Assembly (NCBI RefSeq): GCF_039544105.1
Contig: NZ_BAABLA010000108.1
DNA: 64,000 bases
DNA from: Haloechinothrix_A salitolerans
GTDB lineage: Bacteria > Actinomycetota > Actinomycetes > Mycobacteriales > Pseudonocardiaceae
Reading direction: 5' to 3' (one strand)
Part shown: piece after piece, positions 1 to 7,152 of the stretch
Layout: each line of letters starts with the position of its first letter
Position numbering within the stretch: position 1 is the first letter of the stretch
Made by a program: the position numbers and the translations under genes
The notes under the pieces: generated by a model
The model's database searches: none
The model's input: the letters and a program-made list of their open reading frames with translations, nothing else
Told to the model about the DNA's origin: nothing

Positions 1-103
1 ACCGGCTCGATCGACTCCCACAACTCGTCCGTGATCACACCAGTTCTGATCATTCACCGATCATCAGCGAACCACCGGCCGATATTCGGGAGACACGCCC
101 TAG
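1..103 (-). mobile_element. end of an IS5-like insertion sequence with transposase N-terminus
   Basis: On the minus strand a GTG at 38 opens a frame reading MITDELWESIEP before the window ends; this resembles the usual N-terminus of IS5-group transposases. About 50 bases outward lies GGAGACACGCCC (89-100) followed by CTAG (100-103), which looks like an IS terminal inverted repeat and a target duplication. Only about 12 residues are visible, so family assignment rests on that start and the end sequence. Confidence 0.4.
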
Positions 104-196
104 TCTCAGGAGACGCGTTTCGGTGGCCACGTGCTCGGCGGGCACTGGGTTGGCGAGCTGCGTGCGGCAGTGGGTGCAGTGGAGATAGACGTACAC
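50..196 (-). CDS. small CxxC protein, probably truncated by the IS
   Basis: A GTG start three bases after the stop of the upstream HTH gene opens a 48-residue frame starting MYVYLHCTHCRTQL. The CTHC motif resembles half of a zinc ribbon. The last 15 or so codons lie inside the presumed IS end, so the natural C-terminus is probably lost and replaced by IS sequence. It is the last member of the chain of tiny minus-strand genes that begins near 1,766. Function unknown. Confidence 0.4.
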   Translation of the reverse strand: MYVYLHCTHCRTQLANPVPAEHVATETRLLRLGRVSRISAGGSLMIGE

Positions 197-198
197 GG

Positions 199-447
199 TT
201 ATGTTTCCCCTTCCTCTGAGTTGTTCTCTTCTCGCTGTAGCTGCCGGAGCACGCTTGGCAGGTGAAGGCCGACAGCGTCTGTCACTGACAACAGCGCCGC
301 GAGGTCGGGATCGACCTCGCCAGCTTCCATCTGCGCGATGTCGGCGGGTGTGAGTCCGCTGGCTGCTGCGACGTCGGCGTGAGACAGGCTGGCCTCATCG
401 CGCGCATCCGCTAGCATGCGGCCGAATGCCACTAGCAATCTGTCCAT
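199..447 (-). CDS. small XRE-type helix-turn-helix protein
   Basis: 82 residues from ATG 447 (MDRLLVAFGRMLADARDE). The segment SHADVAAASGLTPADIAQME is a canonical XRE helix-turn-helix (about residues 20-45). It has no ligand domain, so it is probably a DNA-binding switch. The start overlaps the 3' end of the upstream gene (stop at 432) by 16 bases, indicating translational coupling; a longer in-frame start at 486 would overlap even more and was not chosen. Probably a regulator of the mobile element; the target is unknown. Confidence 0.7.
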   Translation of the reverse strand: MDRLLVAFGRMLADARDEASLSHADVAAASGLTPADIAQMEAGEVDPDLAALLSVTDAVGLHLPSVLRQLQREENNSEEGET

Positions 448-923
448 CGGCCCTCCCCGCCGGGCACCGTCACCTCGCACAGCCACGCGACGTGTTCGGC
501 GATCTTCTGCGGATCAACCTGCTCGATGGCGTCGCTGACACGCCGGACACGCTCGCGGTCGGGCATCACCCTGGGATCGTCCTGCGAGGCGTTTAGTAGC
601 TTGACTACGGCGATGTCGTAGTACGTCTGGAATACGGTGACTACATCTGAGACGTCCGAATGCCGGATCGCCGTCGCCGCCGCGCTTCTACCTGCCCAGG
701 ACTCCCACTTCCCGTCGACGAACGTCGCGCACCTCGTCGAGTCGGGCTCGCCACGCCACGCGGCACACGTACACCGCAGGCACAAGATGGCGTCGGGATC
801 ATCCGCGCTGCCGAGAATGAGACAGCCATCCTCGTCGGCAAGACCCGCGAGCACGTCGGCCATCGGCTTTTCGTCGTTCTGCCCGAGTTGCGACCCGCAG
901 GTCGTGCAGTACGCGATCAACAT
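432..923 (-). CDS. hypothetical protein with N-terminal cysteine pairs
   Basis: 163 residues from ATG 923, preceded by AGGGAG. The N-terminus has CTTCG (residues 6-10) and about 45 residues later CLRCTC, a pattern able to form one zinc-binding knuckle. The rest is a mixed helical region rich in acidic residues (DVVTVFQTYYDIAVVKLLNA). I do not recognise a family. A frame continues upstream to 1,130 but lacks a sensible start and overlaps another small ORF. It is coupled to the XRE gene downstream. Confidence 0.65.
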   Translation of the reverse strand: MLIAYCTTCGSQLGQNDEKPMADVLAGLADEDGCLILGSADDPDAILCLRCTCAAWRGEPDSTRCATFVDGKWESWAGRSAAATAIRHSDVSDVVTVFQTYYDIAVVKLLNASQDDPRVMPDRERVRRVSDAIEQVDPQKIAEHVAWLCEVTVPGGEGRWTDC

Positions 924-1081
924 GCTGATCTCCCTCTGTCGGCTTCGTCGGTAGCGCCTCGGCCCGAATCGACAGGACGCACGTCGCTCAACAGGAGATG
1001 GGGCAAGTAGTAACGACGCACCGTCGGCACCTCGATCATGGGGCGATCCAGGTCGATGGTCGGCCAGGCCGGGGACGACAT
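917..1081 (-). CDS. small hypothetical protein
   Basis: 54 residues from ATG 1,081 (MSSPAWPTIDLDRPMIEVP), ending inside the start of the next gene (overlap 917-923). No strong ribosome site precedes this ATG, and the frame stays open upstream with plausible residues (RDHWRKRPSG), so the true start may be an upstream non-ATG codon near 1,113. No family recognised; supported by packing within the chain of small genes and by sensible composition (VRRYYLPHLLLSDVRPV). Confidence 0.4.
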   Translation of the reverse strand: MSSPAWPTIDLDRPMIEVPTVRRYYLPHLLLSDVRPVDSGRGATDEADRGRSAC

Positions 1082-1133
1082 CCCGATGACCGTGCGCGGT
1101 ACACCACACCCGCTCGGTCGTTTGCGCCAATGG

Positions 1134-1223
1134 TCACGATTCGTCAGTGGGTCTGTCGTAGTAGTTGACTACGATCCGTATGGCGACGAAAAGCACGACG
1201 GCGGCGACCAAGAGCCAGCTCAC
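1134..1223 (-). CDS. 29-residue single-pass membrane peptide
   Basis: GTG 1,223 overlaps the stop of the preceding gene as GTGA. The peptide is MSWLLVAAVVLFVAIRIVV, one hydrophobic helix, followed by NYYDRPTDES. Very short, but the overlap and the clean transmembrane pattern favour a real gene, similar to the tiny membrane proteins found in actinomycete integrative elements. Function unknown. Confidence 0.4.
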   Translation of the reverse strand: MSWLLVAAVVLFVAIRIVVNYYDRPTDES

Positions 1224-1483
1224 CAACACGAACACCCCTTCTCAGGATGTTCACATGCCGCCTCGATCACCATGCGGTTGGCGCGCTCGATGAGCGTGTC
1301 AGCAATGCCGCGCAGCTCGCCGCTGAGGCGACGTCGCAGATCGGCGTCCAGCTCAGCATTGTCCAGCTCGTCGGCCAGCAGGTCGCTGTCACGGACCATC
1401 CGGTCAATGCCGCTGATGATGCCGGGCGCGATCAGTGCAAGCTCGTGCCACAAGCTCTCGTCGGTCGTACGGGGTGTCCTCAC
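1220..1483 (-). CDS. small acidic helical hypothetical protein
   Basis: 87 residues from GTG 1,483, which overlaps the stop of the upstream gene as GTGA. The sequence is helical and charged (RDSDLLADELDNAELDADLR) and ends in a Cys-rich tail EKGCSCW. The same frame runs further upstream to 1,780 but that part is an out-of-frame shadow of two other small genes. No family recognised. Confidence 0.55.
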   Translation of the reverse strand: MRTPRTTDESLWHELALIAPGIISGIDRMVRDSDLLADELDNAELDADLRRRLSGELRGIADTLIERANRMVIEAACEHPEKGCSCW

Positions 1484-1620
1484 GGCAGCATCGCCCCGAG
1501 CGCGCCCCAGGTGGCGACGGTGACCACGGCGATCAGCACGATAGACGCGACCACCGCGCCGAGCTGGTCGGAGCGCCGCTGACGCGCCCAGGCGTCCACA
1601 CCGGCGCGATGGCGACTCAC
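1480..1620 (-). CDS. 46-residue membrane peptide
   Basis: GTG 1,620 overlaps the stop of the upstream ORF as GTGA. Residues 1-18 are basic (SRHRAGVDAWARQRRSD) and residues 20-44 form one hydrophobic helix (AVVASIVLIAVVTVATWGAL), suggesting a single-pass protein with a cytosolic basic N-terminus. Coupled on both sides to other tiny genes. Function unknown. Confidence 0.5.
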   Translation of the reverse strand: MSRHRAGVDAWARQRRSDQLGAVVASIVLIAVVTVATWGALGAMLP

Positions 1621-1766
1621 TGGTCCGCCTCACACTCGTCGTCGGCGGGCCGATTCTCATCGGCGCGAGCCTCGGCATCAGTGAGGATGACCGGCTCGTC
1701 GGCGCTGATGTGCTCCCGGCTGACGTGCGACGGCGGCAGGTAACAGCTTCCCGAAATCCATGACAT
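1617..1766 (-). CDS. small acidic hypothetical protein
   Basis: 49 residues from ATG 1,766 (MSWISGSCYLPPSHVSREHI), with a strongly acidic C-terminus (DENRPADDECEADQ). It is the first gene of the chain downstream of the XRE/TPR regulator and overlaps the next start as GTGA. No family recognised. Confidence 0.45.
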   Translation of the reverse strand: MSWISGSCYLPPSHVSREHISADEPVILTDAEARADENRPADDECEADQ

Positions 1767-1832
1767 GCGCGCAGCGTCACACGGCGACTACGGGTCGAGA
1801 GGCACAGTTTGTGCCCCCACTCGATTGGACTA

Positions 1833-3059
1833 CTACGCGGCGATGCCGACGCGGTGCGCGAGGTCGGCCACGTCGTCGCGCATCCCGGACGGTGGCCGCT
1901 GCCGCAGGTCGCGGATCAGCTCGCGCGCCCACCCGTTGTAGCGGATCGTCTCGCTCGCAGTCCGCTCGGACCGATCCAGCAGTGCAAGCGTGGCCACGCG
2001 CTCGTCGCGCTGGTGTGCCGCACGGGCATGCTCGATCAGGTGGCGGGCACGACGTGGCACGCTTGCGATCGTGTCGGCGTCGATACTCTCGGCCGCGCGC
2101 ATGGCCTCGCCAGGCCGCCGCAAGTCAACGCCGAGGGTGGTGGCGTGCGCCGCCATCGTCGGCGCTGAGAAGCTGCTTTGTACGTGCCGGTAGTTCGGCC
2201 CGAGGGTCCGTGCGATCGCGTCGGCGCGCTCGAACGCTCCCCAGGCGTCACCGCGACGGCCGCGCCGTGCGTGGGTCAGTGCGATCTCGGCTTCGAGCGC
2301 ACCGACCATGCCGCGCCAGTCATCGGGTGCCCCGTCGAGATGCGGGGTGAGCTGGCCGATCGCGTCGTGTGCGAGCCCGAGTGCCTCATCCCAGCGGCCC
2401 GAGTCGCGCAGAGCCTGGATCATGGCCCAGGCTCCGCTCGCTATGCAGTACGGGTCGTCGGCTTCCTGGCCCTCGGTGAGCGCGCGGTCAGCACACAACC
2501 ACACCAGCTCGGGTGCGGGCTGGTAGGCGACGTAGAAGTCAGCGAGCGCGTAGACTCCGCCGAGGACTCGCCGTGCGTCGCGGCGTTCCTCGCTGCGTGT
2601 CGCGCGCACGGCTTGCTGCGCGTCGCGAATCAGGTCCGGCAAGATCAGGCCGAGTTGCGTGCGGTGGTCGGGCGAGCTGTGCCGGATTTGCCAGGCGCGG
2701 GTTAGGCGCTGCCGCAAGTGCGGCACGCTGACTTCGCGACCTGCTGGGCTGATGCGGTATTCGGTGAGCGCGGCCTGCACGTCGGCCAACGCAGGGTGTC
2801 GTTCCCCGGCGTACACGCTCACGGACACGGCGTGTCCGTTGCCGGTCAGGTCGGCAAGATCGGCCAGGCCGAGCGCGTCGGCGATGCGTAGCAACATCGG
2901 CAACCGAGGAGGATGCAGTCGGCCCACTTCGACACCCTTCAGCCAAGACGGGGACCGGTCAACGAGCTGGGCGAGCACAGGGCGAGTCATACCCGCACGC
3001 TCGCGGTACCGCTGGATGCGCCGCCCGATTGGCAGGCTGTCGTCAGGTCGATGCGACAT
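1833..3059 (-). CDS. XRE-family regulator with TPR-like sensor domain
   Basis: 408 residues from ATG 3,059. An N-terminal helix-turn-helix (residues 10-65, GRRIQRYRERAGMTRPVLAQ) is followed by about 330 residues of helical repeats, the layout of Streptomyces-type regulators with a C-terminal TPR-like peptide- or protein-sensing domain. Such genes are common beside actinomycete integrative elements. It lies upstream of and in line with the chain of small genes, which it probably controls, and between them and the tRNA-half repeat at 3,298. The promoter region carries the hairpin at 3,086-3,137. Confidence 0.8.
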   Translation of the reverse strand: MSHRPDDSLPIGRRIQRYRERAGMTRPVLAQLVDRSPSWLKGVEVGRLHPPRLPMLLRIADALGLADLADLTGNGHAVSVSVYAGERHPALADVQAALTEYRISPAGREVSVPHLRQRLTRAWQIRHSSPDHRTQLGLILPDLIRDAQQAVRATRSEERRDARRVLGGVYALADFYVAYQPAPELVWLCADRALTEGQEADDPYCIASGAWAMIQALRDSGRWDEALGLAHDAIGQLTPHLDGAPDDWRGMVGALEAEIALTHARRGRRGDAWGAFERADAIARTLGPNYRHVQSSFSAPTMAAHATTLGVDLRRPGEAMRAAESIDADTIASVPRRARHLIEHARAAHQRDERVATLALLDRSERTASETIRYNGWARELIRDLRQRPPSGMRDDVADLAHRVGIAA

Positions 3060-3085
3060 CTGGTCACCTCGTTCGCGGAGTGATC

Positions 3086-3137
3086 TCTTCGCGAAGCCCC
3101 CGGCGGGCCAATGCCGGGGGCGTGTCCTCCGCGAAGA
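3086..3137. promoter_or_regulatory. nested inverted repeats upstream of the XRE regulator
   Basis: TCTTCGCG (3,086-3,093) pairs with CGCGAAGA (3,130-3,137), and inside it GCCCCCGGC (3,096-3,104) pairs with GCCGGGGGC (3,113-3,121). The left arm also contains the 10-base palindrome CTTCGCGAAG (3,087-3,096). It lies 27 bases before the XRE start, so it could be an autoregulatory operator or a terminator for leftward-reading transcription. Confidence 0.5.
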
Positions 3138-3297
3138 GGTTCACGTCACAGGATACGTGAGGTGGCAACATGGTGGTGTCGCCCCCGTACCCAGAAACCC
3201 GCTCGGGGGCGACCCTGATGCCAGGCATAGGAGCATGGTGAGGCTGCTACAGGGCAGCCGCCACGCCTTCGTGCCCCACGTTTTGAGGGGGAAAGCG

Positions 3298-3394
3298 GAG
3301 CCGACAAGGGGACTCGAACCCCTGACCTACGGTCTACAAGGCTGTGCGACAGCGGCGACCAGGGCCTCCACCAGGCACTTTAGTCAAACAGTCG
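3298..3394 (-). repeat. attachment-site-like 3' half of tRNA-Thr(UGU), copy 1
   Basis: Read on the minus strand, 3,340-3,298 gives the anticodon loop CTTGTAG, the anticodon-stem 3' strand ACCGT, a complete T arm (AGGGG TTCGAGT CCCCT) and an acceptor 3' strand. The 5' half is absent: the bases before the loop do not pair with ACCGT. The repeat at 16,022 has the same structure, and similarity continues about 45 bases beyond (GCGACAGCG, CAGGGCCTC, ACCAGGC). This is the typical trace of site-specific integration into a tRNA 3' end. Confidence 0.7.
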
Positions 3395-3529
3395 GCCTCG
3401 GAAACCTCTATATCCCCGGTGTTTTACGACGTTTCGCGTCACGAACGGCGTCACGGACTCGCGGACTTCGGACTGCGCTCGCCGCATGGCGGCTTCCGTC
3501 AACGTGCCGTCCATTTGCGCACGTGCCGG

Positions 3530-5368
3530 TTAGCTGCTGAATCGGTTGTCGTCGATTCCGAGTACTCGCATCTTCCGATACAAAGTCGAGCGTGCGATCC
3601 CCAGTCGCTCCGCTGCGGCCAGCTTGTTACCGCTGGCATCGGCCAGTGCTTGCAGGATCGTGTCGCGTTCGGCGCGCTCGAGCGAGGCGAGGCGGTGCCG
3701 GGTGGGCGATGACCGGTACTCCGGTGGCAGATGGGATTGCGTGATGTCGGCTCCCATCGAGCGGATCAGCGCCGAGGTCAGCACAGCCTCCAGCTCGCGG
3801 ATGTTTCCAGGCCAGTCGAGCCCAGTGAATGTTTGCAGCGTGGCGGGTTGCAGGCGCGGGACCGGTGAGCGTGGACTGTGTTGCTTGAGGATGGCCGGGG
3901 CGATGTCGGCGATATCCTCCACTCGGTAGCGCAGCGGCGGCACCAGGAGTGTGGCCGGGAGGTGGTCGAGCAACCTGGCCGCAGGACCGTGGCCCCGGCG
4001 TTCCGGGGCTGTGGCGATAAGGCGGGCCCGACGGGTTGCGGCCTCCAGGTGAGCCAGGACGTGGGCGCATAGCTGGTCAGGCAGGTCGTCCAGATGCCGC
4101 AGGACAAGTGTGCCTGGTGTTGCGATACGGCTAACGAACCGGTCCAACCACGCTTCGGGTTCGAGCCGGGCTACTGTGCCGTCGAGTACCGTGCAGGGTT
4201 CGTCTGGCGCCCATCGCTTGTGTAGATGCCGCGCGACGAACAGTTTGCCCGATCCGGGTTCGCCGCATATGAGGGTGGGCGGCCCTGATTCGACTATTGA
4301 GTCGATTTCGCGCCGCAGCCGGGTGCTGGCGGCGCTGCGGCCGGGGAGCCGCTCCTCGGCTGGTGGTGCGGTTCGCCCTGCGGTCGGCGTTGAGTGAGAC
4401 GGGTGGCGACGCGGGGTTATCGAGCTGGCGTTGCGAGTTCGCATCTCGACGAGTACGCCTGCGGGGCTGCTTCCTTCGCCTACCTTCGAGGCTTTTGCCT
4501 GTACCACGATGTCCTGGGCTAAGCGGACTTCGCCAGTGCACTCGTCGCGCCGGGCCAACATGCGGGTAGCCCAGTCCCAAAGGAGGGCTTGGTCCGAGGG
4601 ATCGAGCAGTTTCGCCGCTGCTGTGTTGCTGATGATGAAGTCCTGGTTGAGCGAAACCACGGCCGAACGCACTTTTCGGGAGACGCGCAGGAAGTGCTCC
4701 AGCAGCATCCGCTCCTTGAGGGAGGCGTCGGCGTACATCCTCGACTCGATCTCGCGGACGGCGGAGAGCACCAGTGGTTTCATCAAGACGTTCGTTTCGT
4801 CGAAGCGGCAGGTCACGTCCAGGACCCCTTCGACGGTGCCGCTGATCGGATGCATGACAGGTGCGCCAACACAGGCGAACTCGAGGAGGTTCTCTCGGAA
4901 GTGTTCGGCTCCCTGCACGAAGAATGGTCGGCGTTCCTCTAGCGCGCTGCCGATGCCGTTGGTGCCCGTGAATTCCTCGGCGTAGCGGAATCCCGGGGCG
5001 ACATACGCTTTGTCGAGCGCCCGTACCAGCTCCCGGCCGCCCGCTCTGCGGTCGACGATCTGTGCTTCGGCGTCAGCCAGCATGATGGTCGCCGGACTGT
5101 CGGTGAGCTGGTCGGCGAGCCGATCGATCACCGGAGCCGCTGCCCGCAGCAGGCGGCTGGGGCGGTCGAACTCGCCCTCGTAGGGCACGTCGTCGCTGGT
5201 CGCCTTGACGCCGATCAGATGACAGCGACGCCATGAGGTTGCGATGTCCGCGCGAACGCGTGGATCCACCGATTCGCTCTGGTTGCCGGTCAGTAGAGTG
5301 GCGGCATCGCCGAGGATGTCGTCACGGGTGCGGCGCATCGTGCCCACGGACTCGTGGATCCTGCCCAT
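3530..5368 (-). CDS. GAF / AAA+ / Fis-type transcriptional regulator (AcoR-like)
   Basis: 612 residues. A GAF-like sensor occupies roughly residues 60-220 (FTGTNGIGSALEERRPFFV is typical of AcoR-type regulators), an AAA+ domain residues 340-540 with Walker A GEPGSGK and a Walker B-like LVLRHLDDL, and a Fis helix-turn-helix at the end (GNKLAAAERLGIARSTLYRK). The GAFTGA loop that contacts sigma-54 is not visible and the AAA+ domain is short, so it probably works without sigma-54. It reads toward the left att repeat and away from the ligase/BVMO operon; it most likely controls this catabolic islet in response to a pathway compound. Confidence 0.85.
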   Translation of the reverse strand: MGRIHESVGTMRRTRDDILGDAATLLTGNQSESVDPRVRADIATSWRRCHLIGVKATSDDVPYEGEFDRPSRLLRAAAPVIDRLADQLTDSPATIMLADAEAQIVDRRAGGRELVRALDKAYVAPGFRYAEEFTGTNGIGSALEERRPFFVQGAEHFRENLLEFACVGAPVMHPISGTVEGVLDVTCRFDETNVLMKPLVLSAVREIESRMYADASLKERMLLEHFLRVSRKVRSAVVSLNQDFIISNTAAAKLLDPSDQALLWDWATRMLARRDECTGEVRLAQDIVVQAKASKVGEGSSPAGVLVEMRTRNASSITPRRHPSHSTPTAGRTAPPAEERLPGRSAASTRLRREIDSIVESGPPTLICGEPGSGKLFVARHLHKRWAPDEPCTVLDGTVARLEPEAWLDRFVSRIATPGTLVLRHLDDLPDQLCAHVLAHLEAATRRARLIATAPERRGHGPAARLLDHLPATLLVPPLRYRVEDIADIAPAILKQHSPRSPVPRLQPATLQTFTGLDWPGNIRELEAVLTSALIRSMGADITQSHLPPEYRSSPTRHRLASLERAERDTILQALADASGNKLAAAERLGIARSTLYRKMRVLGIDDNRFSS

Positions 5369-5495
5369 CTGTCACCTCGTCATCGACTTGTCGCCACGAC
5401 AGTGAAACTAGTCACATCCTCGCTTGGTAATTGTCCCACTTTAGAACACTTGGCGGCTGGACTAGACCGTTCGAGTGAGAGTTGTCCTGGTGTTA

Positions 5496-7073
5496 TCAGG
5501 GGCTAATGCCAGGGAGGCCGCACTCGAGATAGCGAGCACGCAGCTGCTTCTTGTCGAACTTGCCGACGGACGTCTTCGGGATGCGCCGTACGAAGACGAT
5601 GTGTTCAGGAACCCAGTACTTCGCGAATCGGGCTTGAAGGTGGTTGCGCAACTCCTCCTCGGTGACGCTGCCTTGCGCTTCGACGCAGGCCAGGGGCCGC
5701 TCTAGCCACGTTTCGTCCGGAATCGCGATGACGACGGCCTCGTGCACCATGGGGTGGGCCATCAGCGCGTTCTCCAGATCAACTGATGAGATCCACTCGC
5801 CGCCACTCTTGATCAGATCTTTGGATCGGTCCTTGAGGGCCATGGACCCGTCGGGGGTGAACACGCTCACGTCGCCGGTGCGCAGCCATCCTTCGCGGAA
5901 GCTGTCGACCGAGCGCGGGTCGTCCAGGTACTCGCGAGCTGCCCACGGGGTGCAAACCTCGAGTTCGCCAACCGACTTTCCATCCCACGGAAGCTCGGTG
6001 CCGGCCTCGTCGGTGATCCGCATCTCGACCAGGGGAAGGGGCTTGCCCTGGGATGACACATCCGGGGAGAAGGTGGCGATCGGAGACGTCTCGGTCATCC
6101 CCCATCCGTTGACCACCACGGTGCCGTTGTTCTGTTGCCACCACTCGGTGAGCGCGGCCGGGGGCGCCTGCCCGCCCAGCCAGAGCCGCTGCAGGGAGTC
6201 GAGATGGTAGCGCCTGCCGGTTGAGTTGTGGGCATCGCGCAGCATCGTTCCGACCGTCACCGCCGCGACCATGACATTCGGTCGCTGGTCGTGGATGATG
6301 CGCAGGAGGTCCTCGGGTCTCGGATGAGTTCCGGGCAGCACTAGCGTGGTCCCTTGGAGAGCGCACGCGTAGGGCGTACCCCAGGCGTTCACGTGCGACA
6401 TCGGGGTGACCACGAGGTACGTGTCGTCTTCAGCGACCTCGGCTGAGCCCTTTACGCACAGGGCGAGGGTGTGCAGCACCGTGCTGCGGTGGCTGTACAA
6501 CACGCCCTTCGGGTCTCCTGTCGTTCCGGAGGTGTAGCACAGTCCGGCGGCGGCGTACTCGTCCAGCTCCGGTAGCTCCACAGCGGCGGCGTGCGCGAGC
6601 AGGTCCTCGTAGTCGAACACGGGGCTGAGCGTCGTGTCTGCCGGAACTTTGCCGAGTACGACGTAGGAATGCACCAGTGGCAGCCGGTCGGCGATCGATT
6701 CCAGCAGGGGCACCAGGTCGGGTTCGACGAGAACGACTCGGTCCCGCGCGTGGTCCATCGTGTATGCCAGCTGATCCTCGGACAGCCGGTGGTTGGCGGT
6801 GTGCAGGATCGCCCCCATTCCGGGCACCGCGAAATAGCACTCGAGGTGGCGGTGGGTGTTCCATGCCAGGGTCGCCACCCGGTCGCCTGGGGCGACGCCG
6901 AGGGCGGCTAACGCCCCTGCCAGCCGTCTGACCCGGCTCCCGAGCTCAGCGTAGGTGTAGGTGTGATAGCCGGATCCGTCCCGGGAGATCACCTGCTTGT
7001 CGCCGAAGACGTGCTCGGCGCGCCACAAGAGGCGCTTGATCAATAGTGGTCGGTCCATCATCAGGCCGTGCAT
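5496..7073 (-). CDS. acyl-CoA synthetase (AMP-forming)
   Basis: 525 residues. It has the ANL-superfamily motifs: P-loop YTSGTTGDPKGV, the A5-type WGMTETSP, the hinge-region RTGDVSVFTPDG and the C-terminal catalytic lysine in KTSVGKFDKK. This family makes acyl-CoA from a carboxylic acid, ATP and CoA; medium/long-chain or dicarboxylate substrates are possible. It is the third gene of the minus-strand group with BVMO and lactonase, so I infer that it activates the carboxylic acid produced by ring opening and oxidation. The start at 7,073 (MHGLMMDRP) is one of three close ATGs. Confidence 0.9.
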   Translation of the reverse strand: MHGLMMDRPLLIKRLLWRAEHVFGDKQVISRDGSGYHTYTYAELGSRVRRLAGALAALGVAPGDRVATLAWNTHRHLECYFAVPGMGAILHTANHRLSEDQLAYTMDHARDRVVLVEPDLVPLLESIADRLPLVHSYVVLGKVPADTTLSPVFDYEDLLAHAAAVELPELDEYAAAGLCYTSGTTGDPKGVLYSHRSTVLHTLALCVKGSAEVAEDDTYLVVTPMSHVNAWGTPYACALQGTTLVLPGTHPRPEDLLRIIHDQRPNVMVAAVTVGTMLRDAHNSTGRRYHLDSLQRLWLGGQAPPAALTEWWQQNNGTVVVNGWGMTETSPIATFSPDVSSQGKPLPLVEMRITDEAGTELPWDGKSVGELEVCTPWAAREYLDDPRSVDSFREGWLRTGDVSVFTPDGSMALKDRSKDLIKSGGEWISSVDLENALMAHPMVHEAVVIAIPDETWLERPLACVEAQGSVTEEELRNHLQARFAKYWVPEHIVFVRRIPKTSVGKFDKKQLRARYLECGLPGISP

Positions 7074-7152
7074 GGCTCTGCCCTCATCCTTTTCGGCGTT
7101 ACCGCGTCGACCGGTGGGTCGGGACGGTCATGCGACCGTCCCGACCCGTCGG

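Noticed and set aside
3298..3340. Possible intact tRNA gene
   Set aside because: The T arm, variable loop and 3' anticodon stem are good, but the bases preceding the anticodon loop cannot pair with ACCGT and no D arm or 5' acceptor strand exists, so it is only a tRNA half. The same holds for 16,022-16,064.
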